Notes: a model not told the origin generated them from the sequence alone. Shown: positions 37,855 through 51,627, counted from the first letter of the stretch. The stretch is DNA of 64,000 nt from Tyto alba (GCF_018691265.1 NW_024881313.1:37317518-37381517), one strand, 5' to 3'. Made by a program: numbers and translations.

Positions 37855-38625
37855 ACCGTTCCTCAGGAGTCAGTATTGAGACCAGCACTGTTTAACACCT
37901 TTGTTGGAGACATGGACTTTGGGATTAGAGTGCACCCTCAGCAAGTTTGTCGATGACACCAAGGTGTGTGGTGCGGTGACACGCTGGAGGGCTGGGATGC
38001 CATCCAGAGGGACCTGGACAGGCTGGAGAGGTGGGCCCATGAGAACAATATGAAGTTCTACAAGGCCCCTCTACTTTGTTCTCATGAGACCCCCCTGCAG
38101 TGCTGGGGCCAGCTCGGGGGCCCCCAACAGCAGAAGGACATGGAGCTGCTCGAGCGGGGCCAGAGGAGGCCACGGAGATGCTGGGGGGGCTGGAGCAGCT
38201 CCCCTGGGAGGCCGGGCTGAGAGAGTTAGGGGGGTTCAGCCTGGAGAAGAGAAGGCTCCAGGGAGACATTCGAGCGGCCACCCAGGGCTTAAAGTGGGGA
38301 CAGGAAAGGTGGGGAGGGACTCTTGATCAGGGGGTGGGGATAGGATGAAGGGTGACGATTTTAAACTGAAAGAGAGCAGATTTAGATTAAATAGAAGGAA
38401 GAAATTCTTCCCTGTGTGGGGGGTGAGGCTCTGGCCCAGGGTGCCCAGAGCAGCTGTGGCTGCCCCCTCCCTGGAAGGGTTCAAGGCCAGGTTGAATGGG
38501 GCTGGGAGCACCCTGGGCTGGGGGAAGGGGTCCCTGACCTTGGCAGGGGGGGTTGCAACTAGATGATATTTAAAGTCCCTTCCAAACCAAATCATTGCAT
38601 GATTCTATAATTCTATGATCTTTCT
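37855..38625 (+). mobile_element. CR1 LINE, 3' portion with internal deletion
   Basis: Starts within the reverse-transcriptase coding region (CCTCAGGAGTCAGTATTGAG, then CAGCAAGTTTGTCGATGACA) and runs to the CR1 terminus ATTCTATAATTCTATGATC near 38602-38620. The coding frame is broken, so it is dead. Near 38060-38075 the sequence jumps from the GAAGTTCTACAAGGCC block to a point a few hundred bases further on in a normal CR1, which indicates an internal deletion. The GC content is far above that of the surroundings. Confidence 0.9.
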
Positions 38626-41600
38626 TATCCTTAAGCCTTTGTTAATCATGGTTTTGGATTTAAGTGTAAACAGACTCTTCTGTAAGCCCTTCATTTTTAT
38701 TGGCAGAAGCATGACTTAATTCATTTTGCAGGGGCTTTCTGTAAATACCAGCTTGAGCCCCTGCCCAGAAATCTGGAAGCTATATCCAAGTCCCTGAGTA
38801 CCTAAAGAACTTCGCTCCCAAATTATGAATTAACTGTCTTGACATTTCTTTGAGGGAGATGGTACAAAAATAGAAGGGGAAAAAGGGAACATATAGGTAG
38901 GAACTACCCCTTTCCAAGAATACAGCAGCAATAATTTAAAACTCTCTTTAATTTTCTTATGAGGTGACTAAAAGAGGAACTGAAAAACCTCCACCTATAT
39001 CACAGCACCTTTTGCAGGTTGTTGTGCCAAATTCTGGAGGTCTCTCAATTATCTCCAGATGAGCAGGACCTTATTGAGCTGCATCTGACCATGTAGGTAA
39101 GGCTACCTGCTAACCCATTGCAGCTAACCATTTCTCTTTGCAAGCTTTCTCAGTAGCTACTGATTGTCATCATCTGCCTATCATCTTTGCTGCTTAGCAG
39201 AAATACAACAGACTATGTACCTTAGAAGAGTATCTCCCTTTCCCCTGCCTCTGATTTAGGGTTTTGTTACCCTAAGGTTACAAAATATGCAATTCAGTTA
39301 GGTTGACTAGATCCACTAAGGGATGTTGGTTTGTTCAGACTTATAATGATGAACATGCTATTAAGTGTAGAGAGTCTCTGAGTTTTGAGGACTAAACTCT
39401 CCCACATATGATAAAATACAAAATGCAAATAAACTATTTTTTTTGGCATTCCAAATAGTACTGCTCAGCTAACTTTATTTCCATTGAGGGCCAGTAAACA
39501 CTACTGCTGTTCAAACTTACTTTCTCTCAAGCCTTGTGGGAGGTACTGCTCTTCTCCTTCAAGCATCGGTAAGCAGAATGACACTTTCTTTATATGTTAT
39601 ATTTAAAAAACAAGAAAAAGATGGAAAAAAAACCCTAAATACATACATATGAAAATTTTTTTAGGAAAATAGTAATATTTTAAAGTCAAAATAGGAGAGA
39701 AACCATCAATACATCGAACAGCACAGTTAAGTTACATTTCACGTTATAAAATGCCTACCCATGAAGCATAAAATGAAAAATAATTGCCTTTGATCCCATA
39801 AAGCAGAATCTGACTTGGGCAATATGTGCATAGCTGAATTCTGAGACATGAAAATGTAACTGGAGAACATCTGGTTGTCAAGATTTTCAGTAGTTAAACC
39901 TTCAGGGAAAGGATAATCCAGTAGATAAGATATTATATTAAGATTCAAGATACAAGTTCAACCCTGCTGTCTGCTGCACGCTTCTTGTGTGAGACTTAAG
40001 AAATCACTTTGGGTCAGATCTGTGGAGGTGGATAATATGTCACAGTGCTACTTGTTACAGTGCCTTCAGGTGCCAAGCTGTTGATCAGAATTTACACGCA
40101 TCCAAGCTGGAGTTGCAGAAGACTGAAACAGCCAGTTGTCTCCATAGGAAACTGTGCAGGCTGGGCAGTAAGTAATGCAAAAGAGGGGCTTGTGTCTTGA
40201 ATTTTGTAACTCTGAAAGATTTTGGTATTTTACTCTGAACTGTGGGGAGCTGCCTTTTCTTCATAGGGAATTCACAGGTTTATGCACACTCCTGGAATTA
40301 AATAACTTAGTCTCTTGTTTCTATTAAAAAAAAAAAACAAAAACAAAAACAAAAACAAAAACAAAAAAACAAAACAGCCAGCCAAACAAACAAACAAACA
40401 AACCAAACCAAACAAAAAAAAACCCACAGTAATCTTTTCATTCATGGAGAAAGTGCTGCCACTTTTTACCTGGGAGGATGATCAGCAGAACCTCCCCCTC
40501 CATGGTGAGAAACCTTGGTGTACATCCAGAGATTAAATTTACGTGTGTGCACAGAGTACTCCAGTCAAAAGGTTATCGGCTGCTGGGGGCTTGTTTAGTA
40601 TAGGGAAAACAGATGTTTTCACTCTTTCCTTAAGCTGCTCCACTTTGTATGAAATTGTTCAGTATGAATTGGAACACTGAGAGAGAGAGAGTTAGTAAAT
40701 GTAATTTTGAACCCTAGAGGCTAGTCACTTACTGGAGGGAAGGGAGCTAGACTTCAGTACCACTTCCAATTAATATAAATAATGTATGCATTAATCAGAA
40801 CATGGTGTAAATGCAGCTCCCTGTCTCCTGAGTGCATCAGCTAATCACAAATCCTATTCCTTTCTTGAGCTCAGGTAACTGATAATTAACATGCACAGCA
40901 GAAAAAAAAATGGCAGGAGGATTATAGAACCACATCAGACTGCAGCCTAGTGTTTAGGACAGGTTTATGTGGGTTTAGCTCTCCTTGGCTGAGAAACAGA
41001 CTTAAAATCTCTGACTATGAGTTACTGGATAAAAAAGGAAAACCAAAATGCTTTAATTTGCTGAGCCTGCAATTGATGTAAAAGCTTTCTGTACGTCTCT
41101 TAACTGAATTCAGAGAAATCATTGGTTTTTAAATCCTGACAGCTCATAACTATGAATTACACACTTAGCTGCTCAGTGTCATCAAAATGTACTGCTGTTT
41201 TCTTCCTGCTGTAAAGCCTGACTGTTTGGGAACCAGGTGACTCTCTGATCTTGAATGTGGAGTGTGGGATTTGTATGACAAAGTGTAGATATTTATAACA
41301 TAGATATCTATATATGACCCAGTATCTTTGAACTTCTCTATAGACAGTGGAGATTTAGTCAGTGGATTGTATGGCCAACTCACTCCTTGTCAAATAAACA
41401 TCTAAAATAGATTAAATAAAATGTGTCCTAAAATAACTATCTCTCTGTATTAACTATTAAGGAAAGCCAATCAGATCTTTTAAAAAATAAAACACAATTT
41501 TTACATGAGTTCTAGCCACGAGCTCCCAGCAAGTCCTGCTCCACATTTTGGTATGTGGTGCCGTCATTCACATCTCAGCACAGAAATTGTATAACATTGT

Positions 41601-42889
41601 TTTTTGAACTTGTTGGTGTATTATAGAATCAGCAGGTGGTTGCCTCTATCAAGTTTGGATATTATGAAGAGTTACTACTGATTGGCAGGGAGCTGCTGCT
41701 ACTCAGGGGAAAACTGCAAGGGACTCTGAAACTTTCTTAACTCACCCCTTTCACTTCACACCACAACTGATAAGCAGCTTATGCATGGACAACCACTGTT
41801 TCTTGGCTAAAGGGCAATATTGTACACTTACACATCTTCATGTTTCAGTCAGGGAAAAAAAAAAGCTTCAAGAAAGATCAGGGGAACAGAATTTAGACTT
41901 CTGTCCTAGAAATTAGGAATATTAGTTTAGCTAACTCTATTTCTTCTTTGTTATACAGTTCTGTAGCATATCAAAGGTGGTTTAGAAGAGAGTCTAATGA
42001 ATATTAAGTCATCGTGTGATGGTCCAATGCTTTCAAGTGTCAGGAAAATTAATACAGCCTTGTGGTTGCTGTCAGACAGCTCTTTAAAATAGCCCAGCTA
42101 CTACTGCCAAAGAGCTAATACATGTTATTCATTTTAAGAGTGATGGTGTTCAATTAAAAACCTTGATATATTCCCTCTCCTTTTCACACAGTCTGTCACC
42201 AGCATGTTCCTCCACATCCATTTACCTAATTTTTTTAGAGACACCTTACCCTTCTTATTCTGAGTGAATATTAAAATGCTTTGCTGTCTGGTTTCAAACA
42301 ATCTTCAGAGACAAAAAGTGTAGCAGCAGATGCTGTATGGTTAAAAAAGCCACAGCATTTTATTAAATGAACAGAATATGCAGTGTAGGTTTGACCATTT
42401 GTTTGCAGCAACTGTTCATTTAAATTATTATTTCTCAGATGTTACTGAAGGTAATAAAGTTTTAGAGGAAATCTCCCAATCCATAATTTTATCTTTCTTC
42501 CTTTGGTCTTTAAAAGCTATGATTGATTTTTTCAGACTCTAAAATTTTAAGACCTTTAACTGAGACTGAAAGGAAATGTCTTCACGGAAAAAGAGGGACA
42601 CATCACTAATTGCAGGTTCGATGGTGTCTATGTTTATGTCTTCTAACTCAGGGCTCCAGACTCAGACACATAAATAGAGGTGTTGCCGTCTAGACCTCCA
42701 TACATGAGTTATGTGCCTGAGCTCCTCTCCAGGTCCCTAGATATAGACAAGTATTGCAATAGAAGTTGTCACAAGGTATCCAAAACATATATATGAAGTT
42801 GGCAGATAAAACAGAGAATCTATATGCAACCTATTGTCTTCTGAAAGGCCGGGCAAGTCCCTTTAGGGCATCTCAGATGGCACTAGACA
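38626..42889. other. Intergenic DNA
   Basis: No gene, exon or transposon recognised, apart from the A-rich simple repeat at 40325-40423. Confidence 0.6.
40325..40423 (-). repeat. A-rich (AAAAC)n/(AAAC)n simple repeat
   Basis: A12, CAAAA units, CAAA units and A-runs over about 100 bases. It is the reverse-complement type of the T/G tracts at 16.8, 19.2, 28.4 and 50.3 kb. Confidence 0.85.
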
Positions 42890-43478
42890 CCTCTGTGTCA
42901 GCAACTGAGATATTTAGGGAAGTGATTGTCCCCCTGTACTTGGCACTGGTGAGGCCACACCTTGAATACTGGGTTCAGTTTTGGGTCCCTTGCTACAAGA
43001 AAAACATTGAAGTGCTGGAGCGTGTCCAAAGAAGAGCAACAAAGCTGGTGAAGGGTCTAGAGCACAAGTCTTATGAGACACATCTGAGGGAACTGGGGTT
43101 GTTTAGTCTGGAGAAAATGAGGGAGACCTTACTCTCTACAAGAAAGGAGGTTGTAGCAAGGTGTGGGTCAGACTCTTCTCCCAAGTAACGAGCAATAGGA
43201 CAAGACGAAATGGCCTTAAATTGCACCAAGAGAGATTTAGATTGGATATCAGGAAAATTTAGATTGGATATTAGGAAAAAATTCTTGACTGAAAGGGTTG
43301 TTAAGCGTTGGAAGAATCTTCTCAGGAAAGTGGTTGAGTCATTGTCCCTGGAGGTATATGTAGACATGTAGACATGGTGCTTAGGGACATGGTTTAATGG
43401 TGGACTTGGAATTGTTAGGGTAATGGTTGAACTCAATGATCTTAAAGATCTTTCCCAACCTAAACAAGTCTATGAAAG
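42890..43478 (+). mobile_element. Old CR1 LINE 3' portion
   Basis: Contains the CR1 block GTGATTGTCCCCCTGTACTT, then GTGAGGCCACACCTTGAATA, TTGAAGTGCTGGAGCGTGTC and a terminal AAAGATCTTTCCCAACCTAA. The 140-codon frame at 42766-43188 is the remnant C-terminal end of the CR1 polymerase and is truncated by a stop before the 3' UTR. More diverged than the copy at 38 kb. Confidence 0.88.
43236..43279 (+). repeat. 22-bp tandem duplication inside the CR1
   Basis: The unit TTTAGATTGGATATCAGG plus AAAA occupies 43236-43257 and is repeated at 43258-43279 with one difference (C to T). Normal CR1 elements have this segment once, so it arose locally. Confidence 0.85.
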
Positions 43479-44891
43479 CCCAAAATGAGTGGGATAAGCC
43501 ACCCCTGGAGATCCTTTTCCTTTTGCAGTTACTGTTACTGAGACAACTTAGACAGGAAACATGCTATGACTAGATAACATGAATCTCACAACAAATTTCC
43601 ATAATCCCATATCTCAGATAGATTACATCTACTGTTCAAAGAAGCAAAGTTGAAAAAATTATGTATAGAGAATTTGAGTACCTAGATTTTTTTGAGATCA
43701 AGAAAAGAATTTATATACCAGAGATTTATTGACATTTCCTAAGATCCTATTTTCAGTTTCTCACAACAAGCTTGAGTATTCCAGAAACACTCTGATCTGT
43801 TCTATATAAATCTTCTAATCTTCAGATTAAATTCCTGTGGGAAGCTACAAAAACCACCGTACCTATAGCTAATCCTTTGAACATGGAGTTCTAAAGACTG
43901 CAGAGGAAACCTGCAGTGCTACCCCTTTTTAGGATAGTTTTGTCTTCAGAGACTTAGTTGCTTTATAGCATTCAAAATTTTCACCTAAAGTAAATTAGCA
44001 TAGCTAGCTCTATGCCCTTCAGTAGAAAAAAAACATAGAGATGTCCAGATAAGGGTCTGTCCTTCCCATAAAATTAATTCAATATAAAGATATAAGTATT
44101 TTAAAGATCATCTTGAAAAAAAAAATACTAGGAAAATCAGATTTATTAATAGTCCTCATTCAGTAATACACTGACGAAACAGTATATTCTCATTGCATTA
44201 AACAACAAAGTAGTATATATTTAAATAATTTTGTTTTTATCAGCCAACACTACTTCATGAGTAACTGAGTACAATTTGGATTTTAAAAGACACAATAAAA
44301 TGCTTCTAGGTAATCTAATTACTTTATTTATTAAAACTACTGCTCCTAACTTATGCATATTTATTAGCCTCCCTTGAGTATTAAACTATGTTCATGAAAT
44401 CTTAATTCCATTTCTCACATTACACAAACAGAGCAATGATCCTTGGTATCCAAAGAAACTACCAAGGGGTAATACCAAGACTACAGTTTATTTCTAATTC
44501 ATTGTACTGCATACACTAAAATTCCTTTTCCTTTCCTCTCAGCTGAAGGATATAGCATGGATGTTTACTCTCTCTGGTTTTGTTTCTCTAACAGGATTAT
44601 TCTGTTTACTAAAGGATTTACAGTTACCCATGTAAAACTAATTAAAATTAAAGGAGCAGCTCCTCTGAGTGGTTCACACTTGTGAATTTGTTTCTGCACC
44701 TAATCAGTTCATATTTAATGTAATTTACAGAAAAATGTATGCCTATGCTGTTGGAAGAACATCTTCCAGAAGTCCTTTAAAGGAACATTTTTCATGAACT
44801 TTACTTAGTTTTGGTGTGCGCCTTCATGTACAAACTATGTGACATTTTGCTATTAATTTAAGGAAGAATATGAAACCCTGGTGAAAATAAC

Positions 44892-44913
44892 TTTTTTTTT
44901 TTTTTTTTTTTTT
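44892..44913 (+). repeat. T22 homopolymer
   Basis: Twenty-two T after AAAATAAC, with no retroposon body recognised on either side. Confidence 0.85.
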
Positions 44914-47900
44914 GAAGAGGTATGGAACAGACGTTAAACTCCTTCCTCTGTGTTTTCTCTGTCAAAGACGTAGAGTCCAAAGGACTAGATGTCTGCCTCC
45001 AAGATAGCTGGTCACCGTCTGCTCTCCTCTGTCACTGGAAGCAGTTTCCTCCAGAATTTGCTTATCTGATGGCTTTCTGTATGATCCCATGGAAGTGTTT
45101 ATCTCCTTCCTTGGATGTCAAAGGTAGAAGCTGTCTTAAAATTAGACACCTTTTAAAGGATTAAATTAAGACACATACATCATATCCTGAACTATTTTTC
45201 TCTCTTGTGTTATGAGTTAAGGGGAACATAATCTTTTCCAGAATATCCATTAAGCTGCACACTTACATCACGTCTTTGCACATAAAAACCAGTGCTCTCT
45301 TACCTTTTTTTAATGTGTATGCTTGTTGTTCAAAACCCTCAAATATCACCCCCCCAAAAAAACAAAACCAAAACTTGGTTAAAGATAGACATTTTATTTT
45401 CCCCACTTGTTAAACAAAGGCTTGTTTCCACCTCATCTCCTTGTCTCCTTAAGTATTTGGGGCCTTATCCAGATCAACAGTAGAATCCTGTAGTATAGCA
45501 TGTGGTACATTATAATCTTACTGTATAGCAGAGTGGCAACAGATGCTGATTCATCATAACTGTCTTGTACACCAATTTCAGTGGCTGAAATTATTTCTAT
45601 AGGCATGTACCTTATTCTGTTTACTACAACCACAACCCAGGCATCTAGATTATACAGCAGGAGGTCATTAAAACTCAGTTTTTGAGTAACCTTTATCCAT
45701 TGGCACTGGGCAATTTGAAAACTGGACAAAATGATAAGGTCTATTTTTTGGATCCAATACGTTAGCAGCTCGGATTTTATTCTCCATGACATGATGCCTT
45801 TACACCTACAGGAGTTTGCCAGAGGGAATTGCTGTTTTGTTTGATGGAGTATCAACTTATATATTATTCAGCGCGAAGTTATATGACCTCTGCACTTTCA
45901 CGTAGATGTTATTTTTCTCCTTGTTTTCTCTTGATCTCTTATGAGTTCATTCAAAAAGTACAAACTGTGGCTATTAGTATGGAAATCATAACATAAATCA
46001 TCCTTGAAAGTGTGAAAAGGAAAACTAAAAAAGAAAAAAGCCTCATCAATCCCACACATTGTTTTGATCAGTGAACAGATGTAGTGCATTCAAATTAGTT
46101 TACTCAAATTGTATGTGATTTCTGCTTTCCTGATTCTTTTGATGTCAGCCATAATAGGCTGTAGAAAAAAAAAAAAATCGTGTGTTTCATTTTGAGCATT
46201 CTATTATCAAGTGTATAATGACTTTGGAGAAGGTGGATACTGCAAATGAATTACACTGGAGAGTAAGTGGCAGAGTTTCTGCTTTGTAAGTTTTGCTGTG
46301 TGCATATTATGCTTCTTTAAGGGAAACTGAATAGCACTTTAGTTTCAGCAGACATAATAACACCTCCAGGAAAGTGAGTTCTTTTTTCTAACAAAAATAC
46401 TTTCTTCTCAAGTAAAATATAATTCATTTCCTGCTTTACATTCCCAGAATAACAATGTCTCACATTATACTCAAGTGAAAAATAGCATGTAAAATGGCTT
46501 TCTGATTCAAGGAGTCTGAATAGTACAGATACACCAAAAGAGATTTGAGCTTTAGTAGGGCAAAAATGGCCTCTGTGCTTCAAATTGAGGATGGAAGTGG
46601 CTGTTTTTCGACCAATATCTTTGTAGATATAAAAAGTGAGTTTTGCCTGAAAATGAGTACAAGCAGGAAATAATAAAAGATGAGTTCACTTGACAGTTTA
46701 AAGATGTGTAGCATCTCCAACCTGGTACACAGAGCAACTAGAATAAAGACCTGCCTTTCATAATTTTGATTGCTTTCTCTGCATTTTCCACTAGTGTACC
46801 AAAACCCTTTGTGCCACCGTGCCAGTCCCTTTGAGCATCTAAGTCAAGAATCTCTCTGTGCTTTTTCTGCAGTTCTGCTACAGGCTTGCAAAATAAATAT
46901 ATATCTGTAAGGAAAAAGAGGGAGGAATTAATCTCTAGGCATTTCTCTGGTATCTCTAACTACAGGAGGCATTTGGACCACAGGTGATGACCTAGAGAAA
47001 TCAGTGTCAAGTCTGCAGCAATGGAAATCTGGACTGAAACGAGATTTGCCGTTGCTGCTGTCCTTGGCAAATATAGATTAAGTGCCGGGCATTCAGGATA
47101 TTTAAATTAGTCAGCAAAAGCCTTATCTCTCAACCCTTTTGAAAGCACAGGAGAACAAATATTCAAATGGAATTTATTCTATGTAAGGTTAAAAATAGAA
47201 CAAAAGATGCATCAAAAACTTGGTAAATTCACTTCTGTTGCCCCAAATCATTGCATAGTAAGAGCAAGGAGAAAATTTTTTGGATTCTTATAAGTAGAGT
47301 TTTAAGAGAGAACAAATCTAAATAGCATCTTGGATTTTAGAGCTACTGGTGTTTCAACAAATATAAGACAAAACAAATTAAAATAAAAAAAAAATATGGA
47401 TCAAAGGCATTAATGCTGGGAAACGAGTGATTCCTCTGACAAACTGCTATATCAGAAACAATGAAGTACCAAGTTTTTTTGAAAGTTCCATACTCAGAGT
47501 GACAAAACTAGAATGAATAAAAGCTAAAAGAAAGCAGAGTTTGGTTTTTCTTCCATCAGGTCTTGCTGGGGATGAAAAATAAAATGGCTTCATTTTTGTA
47601 TAGCAACAACAGAGAACTGAATGTTCATTCTTGGACAATTTTTTTAAGTAGAAAGATTCATGTCTTGTTGAAAATTTCACCAATCTGCTTTTTCCTCTGG
47701 TTCTGACTTCAATCAAGCAAATTAGAGAGCTGTATGTTGTTACTATAGTAATAAATGTTGCAGTGCATAAAGAGAAATTGGGCAGTCTAAGATACATATC
47801 TCCCAGGGAAAATGGAATACAATTTTTCATAATTTTGACCACTCAGTACTTTTTTAGATGTGGGTTCTAAGAAATGAATGTCCCTATGTCAGTGCAAATG

Positions 47901-48899
47901 TTTCCCTACTCATTTGTTATTTTCAAAACGAACAGACATTTGAATCAAAGGTAAATTATACTCCAAGTTGGTGGTGTAAGCAAGGAGACAGGGTTTACAG
48001 TACAATTTACATTGACATGTTGCTAGGCATAACTCATTATACTTGATGTCTTCTATACCAGCTTAATTTTCAAACTTTGAATTGAATAAATTCATAAAGT
48101 AATAGAAAGAAATTTATGGTTCAGTTGATAATTTACATTTCTTATACACAAATGGATTTTATGTATATTTATACATAAAATAGGTCTGTGCTTCTGCATC
48201 TTCATGTAAGGGTGCATATTTAGATAGTTGTGTACGCATAGATAGCAGCTGGATTATAAGAACAAATTAGTCTGGATCTAATTAAAATTAAAAATGATTA
48301 CTATGTCAAATAGAATTAAAACCTAATACAGCAATCCTTATTTAAAAAAAAGAAATAAATAAGGAAAATTTTAAAATAAAATGTAGTACACAATTCAAAT
48401 GACAAGTAACGGATTATATGCAAGTAAAACACAAGAGGATCTGGAGGTAACAGTGAATTCCAACCTGCATATGAATTCAAAACACGATGTTTTTACTGTT
48501 AAAAAAAAAAAAAAATCTTATTTGGGATATATTTTAGGTAAGTATTAGCTCACCAATACCACAAAACTTTTGGGGTTAGAGTATCTGAATTTGGGAGATG
48601 TAGAATAGATACTGAGGAAAGATCTTTACCTATGTGGGTGATGAAGGTGGAAGTCAACTAACATACATTTGTCCCCATTTAGCTGGTCATCTGGAAACAT
48701 ATTCTATTCAATAGGGAGATACAGAAAGACTATGATTAGTCTCACACTAGAATAGACGTCTGAAGCAAGCTAGATGAATCATGCCCTCCACATCTCTTTT
48801 CCTCTCATTGACTATAAAAAGAACCCAGAAGGACTGGCTGAGCTGTCAGTGCCTATGCTATACATGTATAAAGTTGTGTGAAATGAGTCTGATCCTTAA

Positions 48900-49075
48900 C
48901 ACTTGGGACAGCTACCTACAGTGATGAAGGAATGCCTATTAATGGAGACTTTTAAGAACGCGTCAGGCATGTATCTGTCAAGATTATAGTCAAAGTGTTT
49001 GATCCCATTTGGCATTTGGAGATGGACTATATGATCCTCCCATCTATACATGTGTCTGATTATAAAACAGTGGTA
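48900..49075 (+). mobile_element. Very old CR1 3' fragment
   Basis: Pattern match only: GAGACTTTTAAGAACGCGTC, ATGTATCTGTCAAGATTATA and GGACTATATGATCCTCCCAT follow the order of a CR1 3' UTR on the + strand. Heavily diverged. Confidence 0.45.
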
Positions 49076-49284
49076 AAAGTCCTTGTTTATGATGTATAAG
49101 GTAGCAGAGACTTTAAAGGCAGGCAGAAGAGATCAAGCAGATACCATCCCAGTATCCCGAATCACAGGACACTGAGCTTCTTTTACACTCTTCATTCGCC
49201 ACACTTGTGAAAAGTGGATGTTTGTTTCTGCATTTAGTTTTGTTTTACTGTGTGAAGAATGACCTGACCAGTACATTGAAACCC

Positions 49285-49310
49285 TTAATGTGAGAATCCC
49301 CTCACATTAA
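49285..49310. other. Perfect 10-bp inverted repeat with 6-base loop
   Basis: TTAATGTGAG at 49285-49294 and its reverse complement CTCACATTAA at 49301-49310, loop AATCCC. No transcript context is known. Confidence 0.6.
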
Positions 49311-50235
49311 CCAACTATCCCCCCCTCCCTGATCCCCTTCCCATCCTTTAGAGCAAGAGCACATTTCTGGCTTCCACAGCAGAGACAATGCATATCACAG
49401 AATAAAAATTTTGATTTACTTAAATGCCTTTTGTAACGTTCCTTTACTAGGTTTGTTCCACAAAGCTGAAGAGACCCAGGTTTTATCTCAGACTGATACA
49501 TATGTCACAACAAATTCCCCATCCATGCCAACATCGTGATGTTACACCTCCACCCGTTCTTATTTGAAGTCTTAAGGAGTACCCTGTGGTGTCATCCTTA
49601 CAGCACTCCACACTCTCTCCATCTGGCTAGTCTCCCTTGGTCAGATATATCTCCCCTGGCAGAAATCTTGCCTTTAAATCCAAAACTGAACATCAAAACA
49701 AGGAGGAGATTCGTTGTCTGTATTCTGCAGCCTGTTAAAGCAAAGACACAAAAGGCTGTTCTACAGTAATTTATCTATGATATGTACGGGTAAGAGAATG
49801 CAGAATTTGAACAGATTCAGCACTAAAAAAATATGCCCAAAAATATTTATTGGGGAAGATATTTTCATTCACCAGAGCCCCATTTAGAAGATATCTTTAT
49901 ACAGAAATGATATCATCTCACAACCTGGTTCTAGTAAAAAGGGATATCTGTTTGCCAAGCTGCATGCACAAAGCAGCATATTGCTGACAGAGAAGCTGTC
50001 TGTTACATAAAGATGTCAGTTAAAAAATGTGCCTGCATGTGTATGAAGCCAGTGAAAACATGGCACACAACTTATGAGTGATTATATCGGTTGTGCTGTC
50101 TCTCCAAAATGACTGTTCACTTCAAGATACTCAACTCTGAAGTTGTGTAAAATGAGGCGTTGGTGTTTTTCCTTTATCTAATGGGGAAAAATGTTCCTCA
50201 CAAATCAGGCCCTGTGATATTAAAAAAAAATTATT

Positions 50236-50317
50236 GTTTTTTTGTTTGGTTGTGGTTTTTTTGTTTTTTGTTTTTTTTTTTTTTTTTTTTTTGTTTATTT
50301 GTTTGTTTGTTTTTTCC
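50236..50317 (+). repeat. T/G-rich simple repeat with T23
   Basis: TTTG and GGTTTTT units, 23 T (50270-50292) and then GTTT units. Same class as the other T/G tracts in the window. Confidence 0.85.
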
Positions 50318-51627
50318 TTCATTTCTCTGATGGGAGTTGGCTGGTATCTTGAAAAATTATGTTATCTTAGAAGTCAAGGGACCTTGATTAATTCTCTAAT
50401 CTGCCACAGACTTCTTGTATAACCTTGGTCATGGCATGACTCTTTTTTGCCTTCTAGTTTCCCATCTTTATAGTAGGGAAGATGATATTAAAGTGGTGGT
50501 CAAATAAATGAGTTGTTATAGGGGGCTTAGAAATTGAAATAAAAGTGTACAGTGGGTTCCATTTGTTTTGGGTTTTCTTTTTTTCTTTTTTGTTTTGTTT
50601 TGTTTTCCATAAAGGTATTGTCTTAGTTATCCTTGTTTTTATTTTCTGATGATTGGATTCTGTTGTCAGATTTTTGTGAGTTTCCTTTCTTGTTAATATG
50701 AAGAAATTTCTGAGCTTTGTTGATGACATACTTTGGCAAAAAAAATGTTTTTCTTACCCCCTCTACTTCTTTACATATTCTGTCAGTCTGACTGCCTGTG
50801 AAGGCATCTTTATACTAAAAGGATGACTAATTTGAATGTTTCAGTCAAAGCATAATCTCACCAGAAGAACAGAAAGATTATCTGGTAGCTGCTGGACTGG
50901 GCTGTAAAGTCAATGGCCAGATTCCTGTGATGGGCTGTTAACGAGGACCGTGTGAAATCAGTGACTGTGTCACTGAACTTCTTCCATCATGTCAGTTATT
51001 GAACATAACCAGGCCTTAGGCAATAATGTAGTTTCACATTAAAAACACATTTTCACTTAGTGGCAAAGCTACCATCTTTGTACATTAGCAGCAACAAATT
51101 ATATAAGTTAACATCACTATATGGGCAATAATATCAGTCTCATCTTTTTGCAGAAAATTTTAAGATGTGTGCATTAAGGAATATAAACTGATGTTTCCCA
51201 TTTTAAACATGACCTGCATTAGCTGCAGCATTGTGTTAAGTCAAAAAATTTAAACATATCTTAGACATAACATGCTTGTTGACAAACTCATGAGGTTTAC
51301 TGAAATACTTAGCCAAGTTAGATAAGGGCTGGAAGAAATAAGCTGATCTCTAAGACCAGTTTCCCGTAGCTGAAAGCAACCATGGAACTGGTATGGAAAA
51401 TAGAATTAATTCCACCTAATATTAGCCATTGGAAATTAAGCCAGTCATGTAAATTCCCTGTGAAGTCCAAGGGAGAGACCAATTTCTTCAGAGTCAATCC
51501 ATAATAAAATAACTGTCTAAAGGGCAATGAGTCATCTTTTAAAGATGCCTGTGTCTTTCCACTGATTATGGAGGACCTTGATGACCAGGTTAGATCAGGT
51601 GGCTAACTTTTAGATTATTAAATTTAC

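Larger units (their letters stand above)
43479..51627. other. Intergenic DNA
   Basis: No gene recognised. It contains a T22 run (44892-44913), a possible old CR1 at about 48.9-49.1 kb, a 10-bp perfect inverted repeat at 49285-49310 and a T/G tract at 50236-50317. Confidence 0.6.

Noticed and set aside
37925..38595. Several ORFs of 73-119 codons on both strands
   Set aside because: All are frames within the broken CR1 copy; the polymerase frame itself is interrupted.
42766..43188. 140-codon + strand ORF with recognisable polymerase-like end
   Set aside because: It is the remnant C-terminus of the old CR1 polymerase, not a host gene.
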